Assembly (NCBI GenBank): GCA_013407085.1
Contig: JACCGJ010005325.1
Coordinates: 1-64,000 of the forward strand
Origin: Atriophallophorus winterbourni
Lineage: Eukaryota > Platyhelminthes > Trematoda > Plagiorchiida > Microphallidae
Direction of reading: 5' to 3'
DNA length: 64,000 nucleotides
Positions 52,801 to 55,560 of the stretch are shown piece by piece. The stretch's first letter is position 1, and each line of letters begins with the position of its first letter. The notes beneath the pieces are model-generated. The model did no database searches, was not told the DNA's origin, and saw only the letters and a list, made by a program, of their open reading frames with translations. A program made the translations under genes and the position numbers.

Positions 52801-53905
52801 TGTACAAATGCTGCTTGGTAAACTTTAAATTGACCGGCTAATGGTCATATGAACATTAACTGGAATAAAAAGCGGAAATCGAGTTCTCACAGTTCACAAT
52901 GTAAGTGGGGAGAATTCGCTTGGCATTGCACTGGCATTCAGATAGACATTTAGAGTGTTAGCTGACTACAATTGCACAGAAATTGATTGGGTGCATGCTA
53001 GTTAAAGTACTTGAATAATTTATGAGCTAATATTAGTATAATATCTACAACCATGCAGAAATCACCGTAAACAATCGTGTGATGAATACAAATAACCATG
53101 AAAATTATTACAAATTTAAGTTCGTGTAAATCACATGCGAAAATCTTTTAATCGGAATCTCACAACTCAGAATATCTTTTTATTGTAGTTTTCAGCATGG
53201 CATGCAATATCTCGTCTGAACTGCACAGTTTATAATAAACCTTAATCTGCTTAAACAACCGAAAGTTTAGCGCGGAAACTCAACACATCTAGGTGCAGTA
53301 TGGGGCATTCAATCCAAGCCTGTACAAAATGGCTACGGAAGTATGTTTGTCACTTCGAGAGGATTTATAATCGGGCTGCACAAATGGTATTGTTAGAGGA
53401 ATTTATCTTAACCGCTCCTCTTGTTAGAATTAATAATAATATCAAATTTTTGTTTAGCTATTACACGTAACAGAAAATGAAACTTTCTCATTAGGTCGTC
53501 GACTATTGGGAATATTTCACATTCCAAAATTGATGAAGTGCTTTCATTCGTTTGAAGAAATATAATGAGTGTAAAAAGAAGCCTTTGCGAAAAAAAATTT
53601 GGGCAACAAACATTTGTATATGCAATTTCTCGCAAAATAATCTGTTTTATTCTAAATTTTGTCTTCCAGTTTATTCCTTATTTCGTGAAATAACGTAGTA
53701 TCTTGGGCGTGTGTAGAATTCGCAAAACAACTCGCATATCATTTATAAATAAATCAAGAAATAAACAGAAAAATTTATCAACACAAACAATTACTTTGCT
53801 TTTGACTGTTTCGCTGCTTTTGGGTTCTTTGTTCTTGTTCTTTGAAAATCTGAGATCTTTTATCGACTTTGAAGCGAGCTTTCCTGCTTTATTAATAAGC
53901 ATCAT
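10779..53905 (-). CDS. MCTP: MCTP: multiple C2 and transmembrane domain-containing protein (23 exons)
   Basis: MCTP proteins are ER-anchored, C2-domain lipid/calcium-binding proteins; the Drosophila member supports presynaptic homeostatic plasticity. Minus-strand exons (each given below) run from ATG at 53905 to TAA at 10779 and code about 1087 residues (human MCTP1 999). Order: Lys-rich N-terminus (1-37), Ser-rich linker (69-206), C2A (about 208-325), linker, C2B (about 490-640), C2C (about 712-823), first membrane hairpin (about 891-926), acidic spacer, conserved helix (968-1005), second hairpin with YVVPMRYILVLLG (about 1010-1040), and a basic tail. Diagnostic MCTP matches are VYKTLDPVWNQAF, IGRVAIPL, FDEVASLIEKVDRWEVPWLSG and PMRYILVLLG. 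All splice phases agree except between exons 11 and 12, where one base is missing. Introns make up over 90 percent of the gene and are packed with retroelements. An earlier untranslated exon cannot be excluded. Confidence 0.93.
11186..11280 (-). CDS. MCTP: MCTP exon 22
   Basis: ATTTTCAG acceptor, GTAAGT donor, two bases plus 31 codons. VKKLTKRLRRASAYDISLLY and FIIRIPDKLER correspond to [29 protein letters not shown]. Confidence 0.92.
12010..12560 (-). repeat. Family B fragments (hammerhead-related)
   Basis: GTGGTGCTCACATCC starts recur near 12025 and 12358, followed by CACAACCGTTTTCCGG and GGAGACAGTAAGATCATATT, then CCTTGAAACAGTGATATAGTGG and ACTTGTATGTCACTGTTAAA. The ribozyme core is eroded beyond function. 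Confidence 0.6.
12561..13639. other. MCTP intron 21-22 sequence without recognised content
   Basis: Part of the large intron between exons 22 and 21. A 99-codon frame at 13310-13609 is present but resembles no family I know; nothing else stands out. Confidence 0.4.
13640..14010 (+). mobile_element. LINE gamma (CR1-like) 3' end
   Basis: The end of an RT ORF is recognisable as IFEANLDKYLRDNPNFDTI followed by a stop near 13890, the usual closing segment of CR1/jockey-type ORF2. A 3' UTR ends in a TTTGAATCA-type repeat at 13983-14010, as is typical for CR1 tails. Confidence 0.7.
14164..14264 (-). CDS. MCTP: MCTP exon 21 (second membrane hairpin)
   Basis: GTTCAG acceptor, GTGAGT donor. WEVPWLSGLVLLVLMLLTIA and TYVVPMRYILVLLG match NWTVPFLSWLAIVAL and YCIPLRYIVLVWG. 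Confidence 0.95.
15249..15364 (-). CDS. MCTP: MCTP exon 20 (conserved helix before TM2)
   Basis: TTTTTAG acceptor, 38 codons plus two bases, donor GTTGGT (weak). LEMARQATGYILSAFDEVAS matches YAIQEVCVSVQNILDEVASF, the hallmark MCTP helix. Confidence 0.92.
15480..15660. repeat. AT-rich low-complexity tract
   Basis: Runs of TTTAATT and AATTAAT with almost no G or C. It lies in the intron between exons 20 and 19. Confidence 0.7.
15890..16215 (-). mobile_element. LINE alpha 3' fragment
   Basis: Minus-strand translation gives WLGHVCRMENGRVPKDLLYV near 16035-16090 and LRYKDVCERDMKSLGIEHGS near 15930-15990, the same box order as 39094-39288. It is truncated at both ends. Confidence 0.82.
16668..16724 (-). 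CDS. MCTP: MCTP exon 19 (acidic spacer)
   Basis: GTTCAG acceptor, GTAAGA donor, 19 codons EDSDEYTDSESEVDVVKPK. It corresponds to the acidic DEEEEDDKDDKDSEKK spacer between the two membrane regions. Confidence 0.85.
17110..17530 (-). repeat. Family B repeats, two adjacent copies
   Basis: Copies start near 17130 and 17365. Each has a GGCTGTTYRCYGTCATCA block (decayed hammerhead in reverse). The first continues with GGTTAAGTGAGCCTTGAAACAGGG and a GTGATAAACAAAGTTATACT block, then a GATTCT...GGTCAAGCGCTCA end. Confidence 0.65.
17531..19198. other. MCTP intron 18 sequence, mostly featureless
   Basis: Apart from a family B copy at 18185-18290 I see no genes or repeats in this stretch; the open frames are short and AT-driven. 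Confidence 0.4.
18185..18290 (-). repeat. Family B repeat with complete CUGAUGA box
   Basis: Reverse complement at 18215-18260 reads CTGATGA, then CGAC-AAACA-GCCA, then GAAACTGGTTGTGG. The catalytic boxes are intact, but the closing pair of stem II is lost and the cleavage triplet is GUU, so activity is doubtful. Confidence 0.65.
19199..19474 (-). CDS. MCTP: MCTP exon 18 (first membrane hairpin)
   Basis: TTTTTTTTCAG acceptor, GTAAGT donor, 92 codons, phase 0/0. It encodes LYMWNNHLHSALFLVAVCLG then the hydrophobic QPYMIVLVMVIGICAAYV, equivalent to the FDWDSPPRS...WNFELYMIPLVLLLLL region of MCTP1. Confidence 0.92.
19546..19569 (-). CDS. MCTP: MCTP exon 17 (24-nt microexon)
   Basis: CATTTGTAG acceptor, GTAAGT donor, eight codons KLLKTYLP in phase 0. 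It lies 71 bases before exon 18 and bridges the helix in front of the first membrane hairpin. Confidence 0.65.
19900..20150 (-). repeat. Family C copy
   Basis: Contains the reverse of GATTGCACATC, CACTGCCATTTGTATTTTC, and CTTGGCCCACCTGTAG blocks seen at 4000-4200. It abuts the 3' tail of the LINE beta copy. Confidence 0.6.
20140..21035 (-). mobile_element. LINE beta reverse transcriptase C-terminal half, well preserved
   Basis: Two long frames remain: TVRFTYLGSCITTGGDIEAE through AVLLYGCETWTLRQADSQRL (20705-21016) and KRRRGGQRNTWRKTLKRL through SRLPGWGPKDREDMWLITLS (20327-20590). The 3' end is a short ATAATA-type simple repeat at about 20145-20175, as expected for target-primed insertion. 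The catalytic palm is missing (5' truncation). This copy looks younger than the other beta fragments. Confidence 0.85.
21395..21985 (+). repeat. LTR-like repeat with TATA box (family E, copy 1)
   Basis: Aligns over about 590 bases with 34890-35440 (shared CGATTGCGAA, TTACATTAAAAT, CCGCAATCGAACGA, CGGTCAAACGAACC). It has TATATAAG at 21743-21750 and a GGTGAACTTGG block after the presumed end. This may be a solo or partial LTR, or another promoter-bearing repeat; flanking duplications were not found. Confidence 0.55.
21986..22365. other. MCTP intron 16 segment
   Basis: No gene or repeat match seen between the family E repeat and MCTP exon 16. Confidence 0.4.
22366..22440 (-). CDS. MCTP: MCTP exon 16 (post-C2C)
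   Basis: TGGTTTCAG acceptor, GTAAGC donor, 25 codons. IRASVNAAYPRERTHV lines up with VKASLRTLIPKEQKYI of MCTP1. Confidence 0.85.
22860..23080 (-). mobile_element. Old LINE alpha-related RT remnant
   Basis: Minus-strand reading has NEIDKRIFKANFIQSLLNSH, which aligns without gaps with TEIDKRIGRAAVILSSLNSR of the copy at 37020-39580, and matches continue through VLN and DLL. The frame is still open over 80 codons. The position inside an MCTP intron made it look like an exon, but the similarity is to RT. Confidence 0.65.
23340..23460 (+). repeat. Family A relic
   Basis: CCGATGAGTGTAAATAGG followed by GTGAAAAAGGTCGTTAGG near 23392-23430, and CATGCAAATGAAGATAG at the end. The core is recognisable but degenerate. 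Confidence 0.55.
23461..24019. other. MCTP intron 15 segment
   Basis: Plain AT-rich intron; no feature recognised. Confidence 0.4.
24020..24042 (-). CDS. MCTP: MCTP exon 15 (23-nt microexon)
   Basis: TTTATTTAG acceptor, GTGAGC donor. With the G from exon 14 it reads EFNFIYNS, matching EIDVIFNA of MCTP1 at the end of C2C. Its length is not a multiple of three, so skipping would shift the frame. Confidence 0.72.
24450..24720 (+). repeat. Family A copy
   Basis: ATGATGAGTGCAAACTGCGC follows TACTGTCCCTAC at 24484-24503, so CUGAUGA is nearly kept but GAAA has become GACA. The CACACCAGCCATATCCTACAG block and a decayed second core follow. Confidence 0.65.
25140..25200 (-). CDS. MCTP: MCTP exon 14 (end of C2C, small)
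   Basis: After a 75-base intron ending CTTCAACAG, 20 codons plus G encode a basic segment then RIRFDSLEF, which joins exon 15 to read EFEFNFIYNS, like KGVIYLEIDVIFNA. Phases fit on both sides. The donor GTCGTG is weak, so confidence is moderate. Confidence 0.58.
25276..25366 (-). CDS. MCTP: MCTP exon 13 (C2C strands 5-6)
   Basis: TTTTTCACTCAG acceptor, GTAAGT donor, one base plus 30 codons. It encodes PVNDIYEVLQIAV and CIGRVAIPLTN, matching NIKDIHSVLEVTV and FLGKVAIPL. Loop 3 between them is shortened to MRDSCD. Confidence 0.93.
25630..25730 (-). repeat. Family B terminal fragments
   Basis: Two tandem starts of the type GTGGTTCTCACATC and GTGTTGCTCACATCCCCATC, each truncated soon after. Confidence 0.5.
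25900..26190. repeat. Family A, inverted pair
   Basis: A minus-oriented piece (25900-25990, TTGTATGCCACTGTTGGATA and CAACCTGTTCAATCACATG) faces a plus-oriented unit (26000-26190) whose core is CTGATTA, ATGT-AAACT-GCAC, GAAACCTGTCGTGG. Confidence 0.65.
26191..26732. other. MCTP intron 12 segment
   Basis: Nothing recognised beyond low-complexity AATTCAATTTAAAT near 26315. Confidence 0.4.
26733..26874 (-). CDS. MCTP: MCTP exon 12 (C2C calcium loop 1)
   Basis: CACTTTCAG acceptor, GTAAGT donor. It encodes VYNAKDLFPEDVNGKQDTYC and TSTVYKTLDPVWNQAF, matching IRAEGLMAADVTGKSDPFC and VYKNLNPEWNKVF of MCTP1. Both loop-1 Asp residues are kept, unlike in C2A and C2B. Confidence 0.93.
27400..28260 (+). 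mobile_element. RTE-like reverse transcriptase remnant
   Basis: Broken frames show a motif-A-like FNIIDSEK near 27730, and YVLNYLDFADDVSLSQDN at about 27940-27995, which is the RT motif C. The style of INLPTKYVLNYLDFADD is that of RTE clade elements. Many stops make it a relic. Confidence 0.6.
28291..28600 (-). other. Unrecognised 98-codon ORF with A-rich end
   Basis: The frame encodes ESGTDVFRELLECMAIERPA and SSTYFINDGLHLAVLE and stops just before an A-rich run (GAATAAAAAAA). Composition is more protein-like than its surroundings. I do not recognise a family. It could be a retrocopy fragment, a transposon end or an exon of a nested gene. Confidence 0.25.
29030..29240 (+). repeat. Family A copy with TG microsatellite
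   Basis: CCGTGCAAAGTGCATGAAAC then CGGCCGTGGTATG, a (TG)n expansion at 29079-29097, then GGAAATGCATGCAACTGAAC and the CCAAACTTATTCAACCGTGCC block. Confidence 0.6.
29241..29909. other. MCTP intron 11 segment
   Basis: The only open frame of note is the read-through of exon 11 to 29661. No repeat recognised. Confidence 0.4.
29910..29993 (-). CDS. MCTP: MCTP exon 11 (leads into C2C; 3' edge unresolved)
   Basis: TTTTTTCACACAG acceptor. About 28 codons end in LSVEFTVVT, which aligns without gaps with KDVGFLQVKVIRAEGL when continued by VYNAKDL of exon 12. However, no GT donor gives the phase exon 12 needs: the joining codon wants one extra base. The frame stays open to 29661. A microexon, an unusual donor or a sequence error would explain this. 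Confidence 0.6.
29994..30599. other. MCTP intron 10 segment
   Basis: No feature recognised. Confidence 0.35.
30600..31090 (+). mobile_element. LINE gamma (CR1-like) 3' end
   Basis: FAGRLRRLEMRTLALAYKIL (about 30640-30700) resembles the RLRGDLILTYKIL segment near the end of CR1/jockey ORF2. SIFKSKLDDYMRANPNF (30865-30925) is its closing part. The 3' tail is a repeat of the type AATCTTGAATCTTGAATA (31060-31080). Confidence 0.7.
31120..32010. repeat. Family A head-to-head arrays (two units minus, two units plus)
   Basis: 31120-31500 carries about 1.7 units in minus orientation (TTGCGCTTGTATGCC at 31132 and 31364, period 232). 31540-32010 carries two units in plus orientation with cores near 31711 and 31953. 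Minus core: CTGCTGA, ATGC-AAACA-GCAC, GAAAGAGGTA. Plus cores: TGGATGAGTGC-AAACA-GAACGAAACCGGTC and TTGATGAGCGC-AATCA-GCTTGAACCCGGTC. All have lesions but keep stem II and helix III. Confidence 0.8.
32690..32880 (+). mobile_element. LINE alpha 3' terminus
   Basis: The zinc-finger end FRIGLFSHSK-type sequence (CCGAATCGGACTCTTTAGTC) and the 3' UTR TACATTCATGGTCAACATCG are present; everything upstream is truncated. Confidence 0.75.
33192..33465 (-). CDS. MCTP: MCTP exon 10 (end of C2B and linker)
   Basis: TTCTTTTAG acceptor, GTGAGT donor, 91 codons after the split codon. GHVIILATLTAFTGANETQM matches GHLVLLVTLTASATVSISDL of MCTP1. The longer open frame to 33015 is intron read-through. Confidence 0.9.
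33775..34530 (+). mobile_element. LINE alpha 5'-truncated copy
   Basis: Aligns with 38840-39570 from the LSSLNSR region through ERKLNAFHLRSIRRI, the CKRDMKAL box, and the AATTGGACTAAGTCATTC zinc-finger end to TGTACATTCATGATCGATAT. Several frameshifts; non-coding. Confidence 0.82.
34675..34875 (-). repeat. Family B copy
   Basis: AGCTCACGTCCCCAGAAGG start, TTTTCCGTCATTAGGTTAGG (core relic), GTGAAACAGTAGTAAAGTGG, TGAATGGCACTGTTAAATAA and GAACCAAAGAGTGATTC end. Confidence 0.65.
34890..35440 (+). repeat. LTR-like repeat with TATA box and AATAAA (family E, copy 2)
   Basis: Second copy of the repeat at 21395-21985. It has TATATAAG at 35197-35204 and AATAAA at 35238-35243, spaced as in an LTR R region, followed by TTGGTGAACGCGAATATCG. 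Confidence 0.55.
35693..35820 (-). CDS. MCTP: MCTP exon 9 (C2B core)
   Basis: TTTATTCAG acceptor, GTGAGA donor, 42 codons plus two bases. It encodes RRTYNPSWNQEFQFRL and VLQIDVVDVSSRSKPVLI, parallel to KTLNPQWREQFDFHL and VIDITAWDKDAGKRDDFIG. The loop-3 acidic residues are mostly replaced. Confidence 0.9.
36105..36500 (-). repeat. Family B copy interrupted by a MITE
   Basis: The left part ends AATTGAATGGCACTATTA and the right part resumes CATAGGGTTCGTACAACG; in the copy near 47600 these halves are contiguous. The core in reverse reads CTGATAACGGCAAACAACC, then AGAAACCGTTGTG. Confidence 0.75.
36244..36461. mobile_element. 218-bp fold-back MITE with TA target duplication
   Basis: The element begins CCGTATTTTTCGGAATATAA and ends in the inverted equivalent (TTATAGTCCGAAAAATATGG). 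The two arms of about 105 bases are nearly perfect reverse complements, including TATGAATAGTGAATGTTC at the centre, so the whole element is one hairpin. A TA flanks both sides (36242-36243, 36462-36463). A TA duplication fits Tc1/mariner-like or other TA-targeting transposases; the family is not assigned. Confidence 0.9.
36860..36990 (+). mobile_element. LINE gamma (CR1-like) 3' tail
   Basis: GTACAGCTATTCGTTTCTTA, ACCATAAGCCTTAAATCTTG matches the 3' UTR at 31020-31080. Confidence 0.5.
37020..39580 (+). mobile_element. LINE alpha, longest copy (EN end, RT, zinc finger)
   Basis: It opens in the end of an AP endonuclease domain (QSADCDTDHSLVCAKL, about 37050-37100). The RT follows: ANGKAPGDDGILPELV (37825-37875), then a 425-codon frame (37922-39199) with RTKAFD-type motif A as FIDLTKAFDYV, RRGVKQGCVLAPTLF, and motif C LLFADDAAF (38575-38600). 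WLGHVNKMENGRIPKDLL, RYKDVCKRDMKAL and a zinc finger YRCKHCGRDCSFRIGLFSHS (39432-39495) close it. Lesions: one-base frameshifts near 37940 and 39075, a stop at 39286, and a (TTTC)n tract inside the RT N-terminus. Proteins of this type are usually labelled endonuclease-reverse transcriptase. It lies in the MCTP intron between exons 9 and 8, in the opposite orientation. Confidence 0.93.
37775..37802. repeat. (TTTC)n microsatellite inside the LINE RT frame
   Basis: About seven TTTC units lie between the codons for THPTLDKP and those for NKTIDPLANGKAPGDD. The corresponding stretch of the copy near 61500 has no such tract, so the expansion happened after insertion. Confidence 0.9.
39660..40260 (-). 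repeat. Family A tandem array, minus orientation (about 2.6 units)
   Basis: Units begin near 39661, 39868 and 40104 (TTGCRCYTKTATGCCACT), spacing 207 and 236. The unit at 39770-39818 holds an intact hammerhead core. The unit at 40015-40055 is decayed (ACAAAGATCATGAAACTCGT). Confidence 0.82.
39770..39818 (-). ncRNA. Type I hammerhead ribozyme, family A, intact core
   Basis: On the minus strand: CTGATGA (39809-39803), stem II GTG...CAC with a CAAACAT loop, GAAA (39789-39786), a short helix III ACTGGT, and a GUC cleavage triplet ending at 39780. All conserved core bases are present. Stem I is weak (TAC against GTT plus further pairs). Cleavage is inferred from the motif only. Confidence 0.65.
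40261..40687. other. MCTP intron 8 segment
   Basis: No feature recognised next to exon 8. Confidence 0.35.
40688..41221 (-). CDS. MCTP: MCTP exon 8 (long linker and start of C2B)
   Basis: AATCACAG acceptor, GTAAGT donor, 178 codons in phase. About 118 residues of linker precede SRLLVTLIRAENVFGLG and, after a roughly 30-residue polar loop, CVAHLSVGKTTYKSR. The loop between the first two C2 strands is much longer than in vertebrate MCTPs and lacks the usual Asp pair. Confidence 0.88.
41222..42044. other. MCTP intron 7 segment
   Basis: Short open frames on both strands at 41511-41741 overlap each other in the style of chance ORFs; an (ATT)n run lies at 41921-41934. No gene recognised. Confidence 0.4.
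42045..43110 (+). mobile_element. LINE alpha 5'-truncated copy
   Basis: Starts at RTRTEGVHLRTRSDGKLFHL, continues with motif C (FADDAAFLL, 42195-42220), MSKTKVLGQGIVSPPIINVG, EIDKRI, HRRSICRILNIPWMDKL-type sequence and a GLFNHS-like zinc-finger end. It is missing the RT fingers and is frameshifted at several places. Confidence 0.85.
43111..43779. other. MCTP intron 7 segment
   Basis: No feature recognised. Confidence 0.35.
43780..45590 (+). mobile_element. LINE gamma (CR1-like) degenerate copy
   Basis: Recognisable blocks in order: KSPGCDDITPIVLKQS (44086-44130), LDMTKAFHRVNH (motif A, 44415-44450), a QGSVLGQILLTLFGDD-type box (44575-44625), and FCRANLFDLEQSNQLYCE (45270-45325) from the C-terminal end. 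Frameshifts occur in every interval. Confidence 0.8.
45591..46143. other. MCTP intron 7 segment next to exon 7
   Basis: No repeat or gene recognised. A 66-codon minus-strand frame at 45728-45928 has a hydrophobic stretch but no known similarity. Confidence 0.35.
46144..46366 (-). CDS. MCTP: MCTP exon 7 (end of C2A and linker)
   Basis: AATACAG acceptor, GTAAGT donor, 74 codons after the split codon. YIGELNFSMTLSEIPVKEV corresponds to LGIILLSVILTPKEGESRD at the end of vertebrate MCTP C2A. A Ser/Thr-rich linker follows. Confidence 0.87.
46800..46885 (-). CDS. MCTP: MCTP exon 6 (C2A calcium loop 3)
   Basis: TTTTTACACAG acceptor and GTAAGT donor, 28 codons plus two bases. It encodes LRVYSRDSFRKNDCIGRVVV, matching KVFDYDFGLQDDFMGSAFL of MCTP1. 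Of the loop-3 acidic ligands only one or two remain (S and N replace two of the Asp). Confidence 0.88.
47340..47830. repeat. Family B copies
   Basis: GTTATACTTGAATGCCAATG, CATAGGGTTCGTACAACG and GATTCTTGGTCAAGCACTCA mark one minus-type copy (47570-47700). CTTACTGTCTCCACCGGATG, ACAGCAAAATCCAGTAACCG and GTGCGGGGGATGTGAGC mark a plus copy (47755-47825) with a decayed hammerhead core. Confidence 0.65.
47981..48115 (-). CDS. MCTP: MCTP exon 5 (C2A core)
   Basis: Forty-five codons ending at a GTAAGA donor. It encodes DTYVKVKYMGKTIRRTV and NNNPVWDESFYV, the unmistakable C2 strands around the NPVW motif. The acceptor is a CAGAG doublet; phase with exon 4 favours the second AG (start 48115, not 48117). 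Confidence 0.88.
48261..48329 (-). CDS. MCTP: MCTP exon 4 (first strand of C2A)
   Basis: Twenty-three codons encoding HDNWVLEFDTIFKRGKNMNF, which lines up with the C2A beta-1 strand of vertebrate MCTP (YQLDIVLRRGQSL). Phases 0/0 fit exons 3 and 5 if exon 5 uses the second AG of CAGAG. The donor GTTAAA is weak, so the 3' edge is tentative. Confidence 0.6.
48997..49039 (+). ncRNA. Type I hammerhead ribozyme with perfect core
   Basis: Stem I is GCATAC (48997-49002) with GTGTGC (49034-49039), six pairs including one G-U. The core CTGATGA is 49003-49009. Stem II is GCGG (49010-49013), loop CAATAA, CCGC (49020-49023). GAAA is 49024-49027. Helix III is ACCGGU with no loop. The GUC cleavage triplet ends at 49033. 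Every invariant base is present. Loopless short helix III is typical of the minimal metazoan type I motif found in retrozymes and Penelope-like elements. The flanks do not match family A or B. Confidence 0.8.
49042..50523. other. MCTP intron 3 segment
   Basis: Several mid-size frames occur on both strands (49334-49639, 49557-49847, 49660-49896) that look like a decayed coding element, but I cannot assign them. A Penelope-like origin was considered because of the adjacent hammerhead; no GIY-YIG or RT motif was found. Confidence 0.35.
50524..50936 (-). CDS. MCTP: MCTP exon 3 (Ser-rich linker)
   Basis: TTTTTCCAG acceptor, GTGAGT donor, 413 bases completing the split codon from exon 2. It encodes about 137 residues rich in Ser/Thr/Asp with several basic-Ser sites such as KCRRSSMESADS and RRRNVSSRQSGSP. 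It looks disordered and likely phosphorylated, like the N-terminal region of vertebrate MCTPs. Confidence 0.75.
50937..51964. other. MCTP intron 2 segment
   Basis: Contains scattered short frames on the plus strand (51370-51830) without recognisable motifs. Confidence 0.35.
51965..52260 (+). repeat. Family B copy
   Basis: GAGTGTAAGCGCGGAGGATG at the left, then TGTTTCAAGGCTCACTGAAA, CTTACTTTCTCCATCTGATC, ACAGCAAGCAGCGAGAAGCG (decayed core), GGGGATACGAGCATCACAAT. Confidence 0.65.
52323..52416 (-). CDS. MCTP: MCTP exon 2
   Basis: TTTCATTCAG acceptor, 31 codons plus one base, GTAGGT donor. It encodes a low-complexity Asn/Gln stretch followed by LYQRVRSRSTDTI. The phase fits exon 3 exactly. The frame is also open upstream with an in-frame ATG, so an alternative first exon here is possible. 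Confidence 0.65.
52417..53794. other. MCTP intron 1
   Basis: No transposon or gene recognised in this intron. Confidence 0.4.
53795..53905 (-). CDS. MCTP: MCTP exon 1 (start codon, Lys-rich)
   Basis: Thirty-seven codons from a double ATG at 53905/53902, with an in-frame TAA a few codons upstream. It encodes KLASKSIKDLRFSKNKNKEP, reminiscent of the basic KK-rich N-terminus of MCTP2. The donor is GTAATT, phase 0, which matches exon 2. Assignment rests on phase and composition, so it is less certain than the domain exons. Confidence 0.6.
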
Positions 53906-54278
53906 TTTTAACCAGGTAAAAACAGTTTAACCTAATAAAAAGGACAAAAGAAAAGAAAAAGAGTTATAAGTTGGGACTCTTAAACATTATTCAAGTATTT
54001 AAATCCTATTAAACATGGCTTTTCTCGGTTAATAAATGTGTTTATGCTTTCTGCAAAGCAGTGCAGATTTAATGTCTAACTAGCAAACTGTATCAACCTT
54101 TTTCAACAGCGGGCTTAAATGCTCAATCCTTGTTGACAATTCCTCCACTCTTTCAAGGCATTCGGATCATGATCCCACTGTTGAAATCTGAACAATGCAA
54201 GCAGCACGAAACCAGTCGTGGTGTGTGTGTAGTGTACATGCATGCAAATACGGATTTCGGTTTCAATTCCATAGGTTT

Positions 54279-55397
54279 TGTAACAACATTGTTTTACTGT
54301 ACATAACAATTGACCTTGATAACACACTTTCCGTAGATTCGTGTTCAGTGATTGCCTCCGCTGTACAGATTTTTCTTCTCACTTCTCAGGTACACATGCA
54401 CCTCCCTCTGTGGAAATCGAGGCACGCGCCACCCCCGGATAACCGACGCTAGTCCCCATTCTATCCGGTAGACTGGAATACATGCATCCTTCGTGTATCC
54501 CCCCGTTGCGCATGCACCTCCTACCGGTAAAACCGTCGCACACGCCACCACCCCGGATCACTGACACTTGTGGCCATACTATCCAGTAGCCCGGAATAAA
54601 CACATCCTTCGTGTATCCCTTCAGTACGCATGCACCTCTCGCTGTGGAAACCGTGGCACGCGCCACCCAAGGATCGCCGACGCTTGTCGCCATCCTACCC
54701 GGTACGCAGAAATCATGAGCACACGACATCAATCAGAAAAGGTCCTTACCAGCCCGACTACACGCCCCTCAGCTTTCTCCAGGCGAGGCCGTTCGCCATC
54801 GACCCTGGTGGTGCAGGAACTTCTCAGCACGGACTATGTTTTCGAAGCTTCTGGTTCTTCGTTGTCAAGCCTACGGATGTGCCTACATCTGCTCCTACTG
54901 GGTTCATACTAAGACCATGCCAGACGGGAAATTCCCGCTAGCAGCTCGTTCACCCCATGTGATTCGGCTCCGGCAGCACGTTCACTCCATGTGAGACGTG
55001 ACTTGGCTTAGTACTGATCGGTTTTTCGTGTATCCTACCCTGGTCACCACCGACAATCGACCCACGCAGATCAAGTGCCTTGGCTGACTTCGAAGTTACT
55101 GGTTGCTGAGAGACTATGTTCCAGCCTGGAACGACCTGACACCGCTTGGCCAGTTCAATTGTCAATTCCTGATCAGAAGTCTACTCTGACCAGACTTCTT
55201 GGAAGGGGGCTGTGTAACAACATTGTTTTACTGTACATAACAATTGACCTTGATAACACACTTTCCGTTGATTCGTGTTCAGTGATTGCTTCCGCTGTAC
55301 CTTTGTGCACTTTTTGGCTGCCGCGATAAATCTCCCATCTCCTGTGCCTTTTCTCCAACATTCCTGGTGACATTATTGTAGTGGTCAGTCTACTACA
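54279..55397 (+). mobile_element. LTR-like non-autonomous element with GTTT target duplication
   Basis: An 88-base direct repeat starting TGTAACAACATTGTTTTACT occurs at 54279-54366 and 55213-55300 with only two mismatches. The right copy continues to a TACTACA end at 55397, giving TGT...ACA termini. GTTT precedes (54275-54278) and follows (55398-55401). The flanks rejoin to a normal family A sequence. The 0.85-kb interior is GC-rich and has no transposase or polymerase frame. The left repeat is shorter than the right, so an internal deletion is likely. It resembles a TRIM-type derivative. Confidence 0.7.
54391..54715. repeat. 117-bp GC-rich minisatellite, about 2.8 copies
   Basis: Units start CATGCACCTC at 54395, 54511 and 54629 (periods 116 and 118) and share GTGGAAACCGTGGCACGCGC, GCCACC, GACGCTTGT, and CACATCCTTCGTGTATCC. 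It lies inside the LTR-like element. Confidence 0.85.
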
Positions 55398-55560
55398 GTT
55401 TGACGCCATTCACAAGACATTTCTGCCAGCTTTATCCAACAGCGTGTTACAAGTTCACGCCTAGTTTTTCATTACTTCACTGTTTCATGATGTGCGAATC
55501 CTGGTCCAACTAACCCTATGTGAAGAGTGCTAATAGCACGAACGCGGTCATAAGGAGCCG

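Larger units (their letters stand above)
54115..55560 (+). repeat. Family A copy split by an LTR-like insertion
   Basis: Left part 54115-54278 has the core CTGAACA, ATGC-AAGCA-GCAC, GAAACCAGTCGTGG and GCATGCAAATACGGATTTCG. The right part resumes after 55397 with CTGCCAGCTTTATCCAACAG and a second decayed core (GAGTGCTAATAGCACGAACG). Confidence 0.75.

Noticed and set aside
54345..54912. Long overlapping frames on both strands across 54.3-54.9 kb
   Set aside because: They are translations of a GC-rich 117-bp minisatellite, so the open frames are a composition effect.
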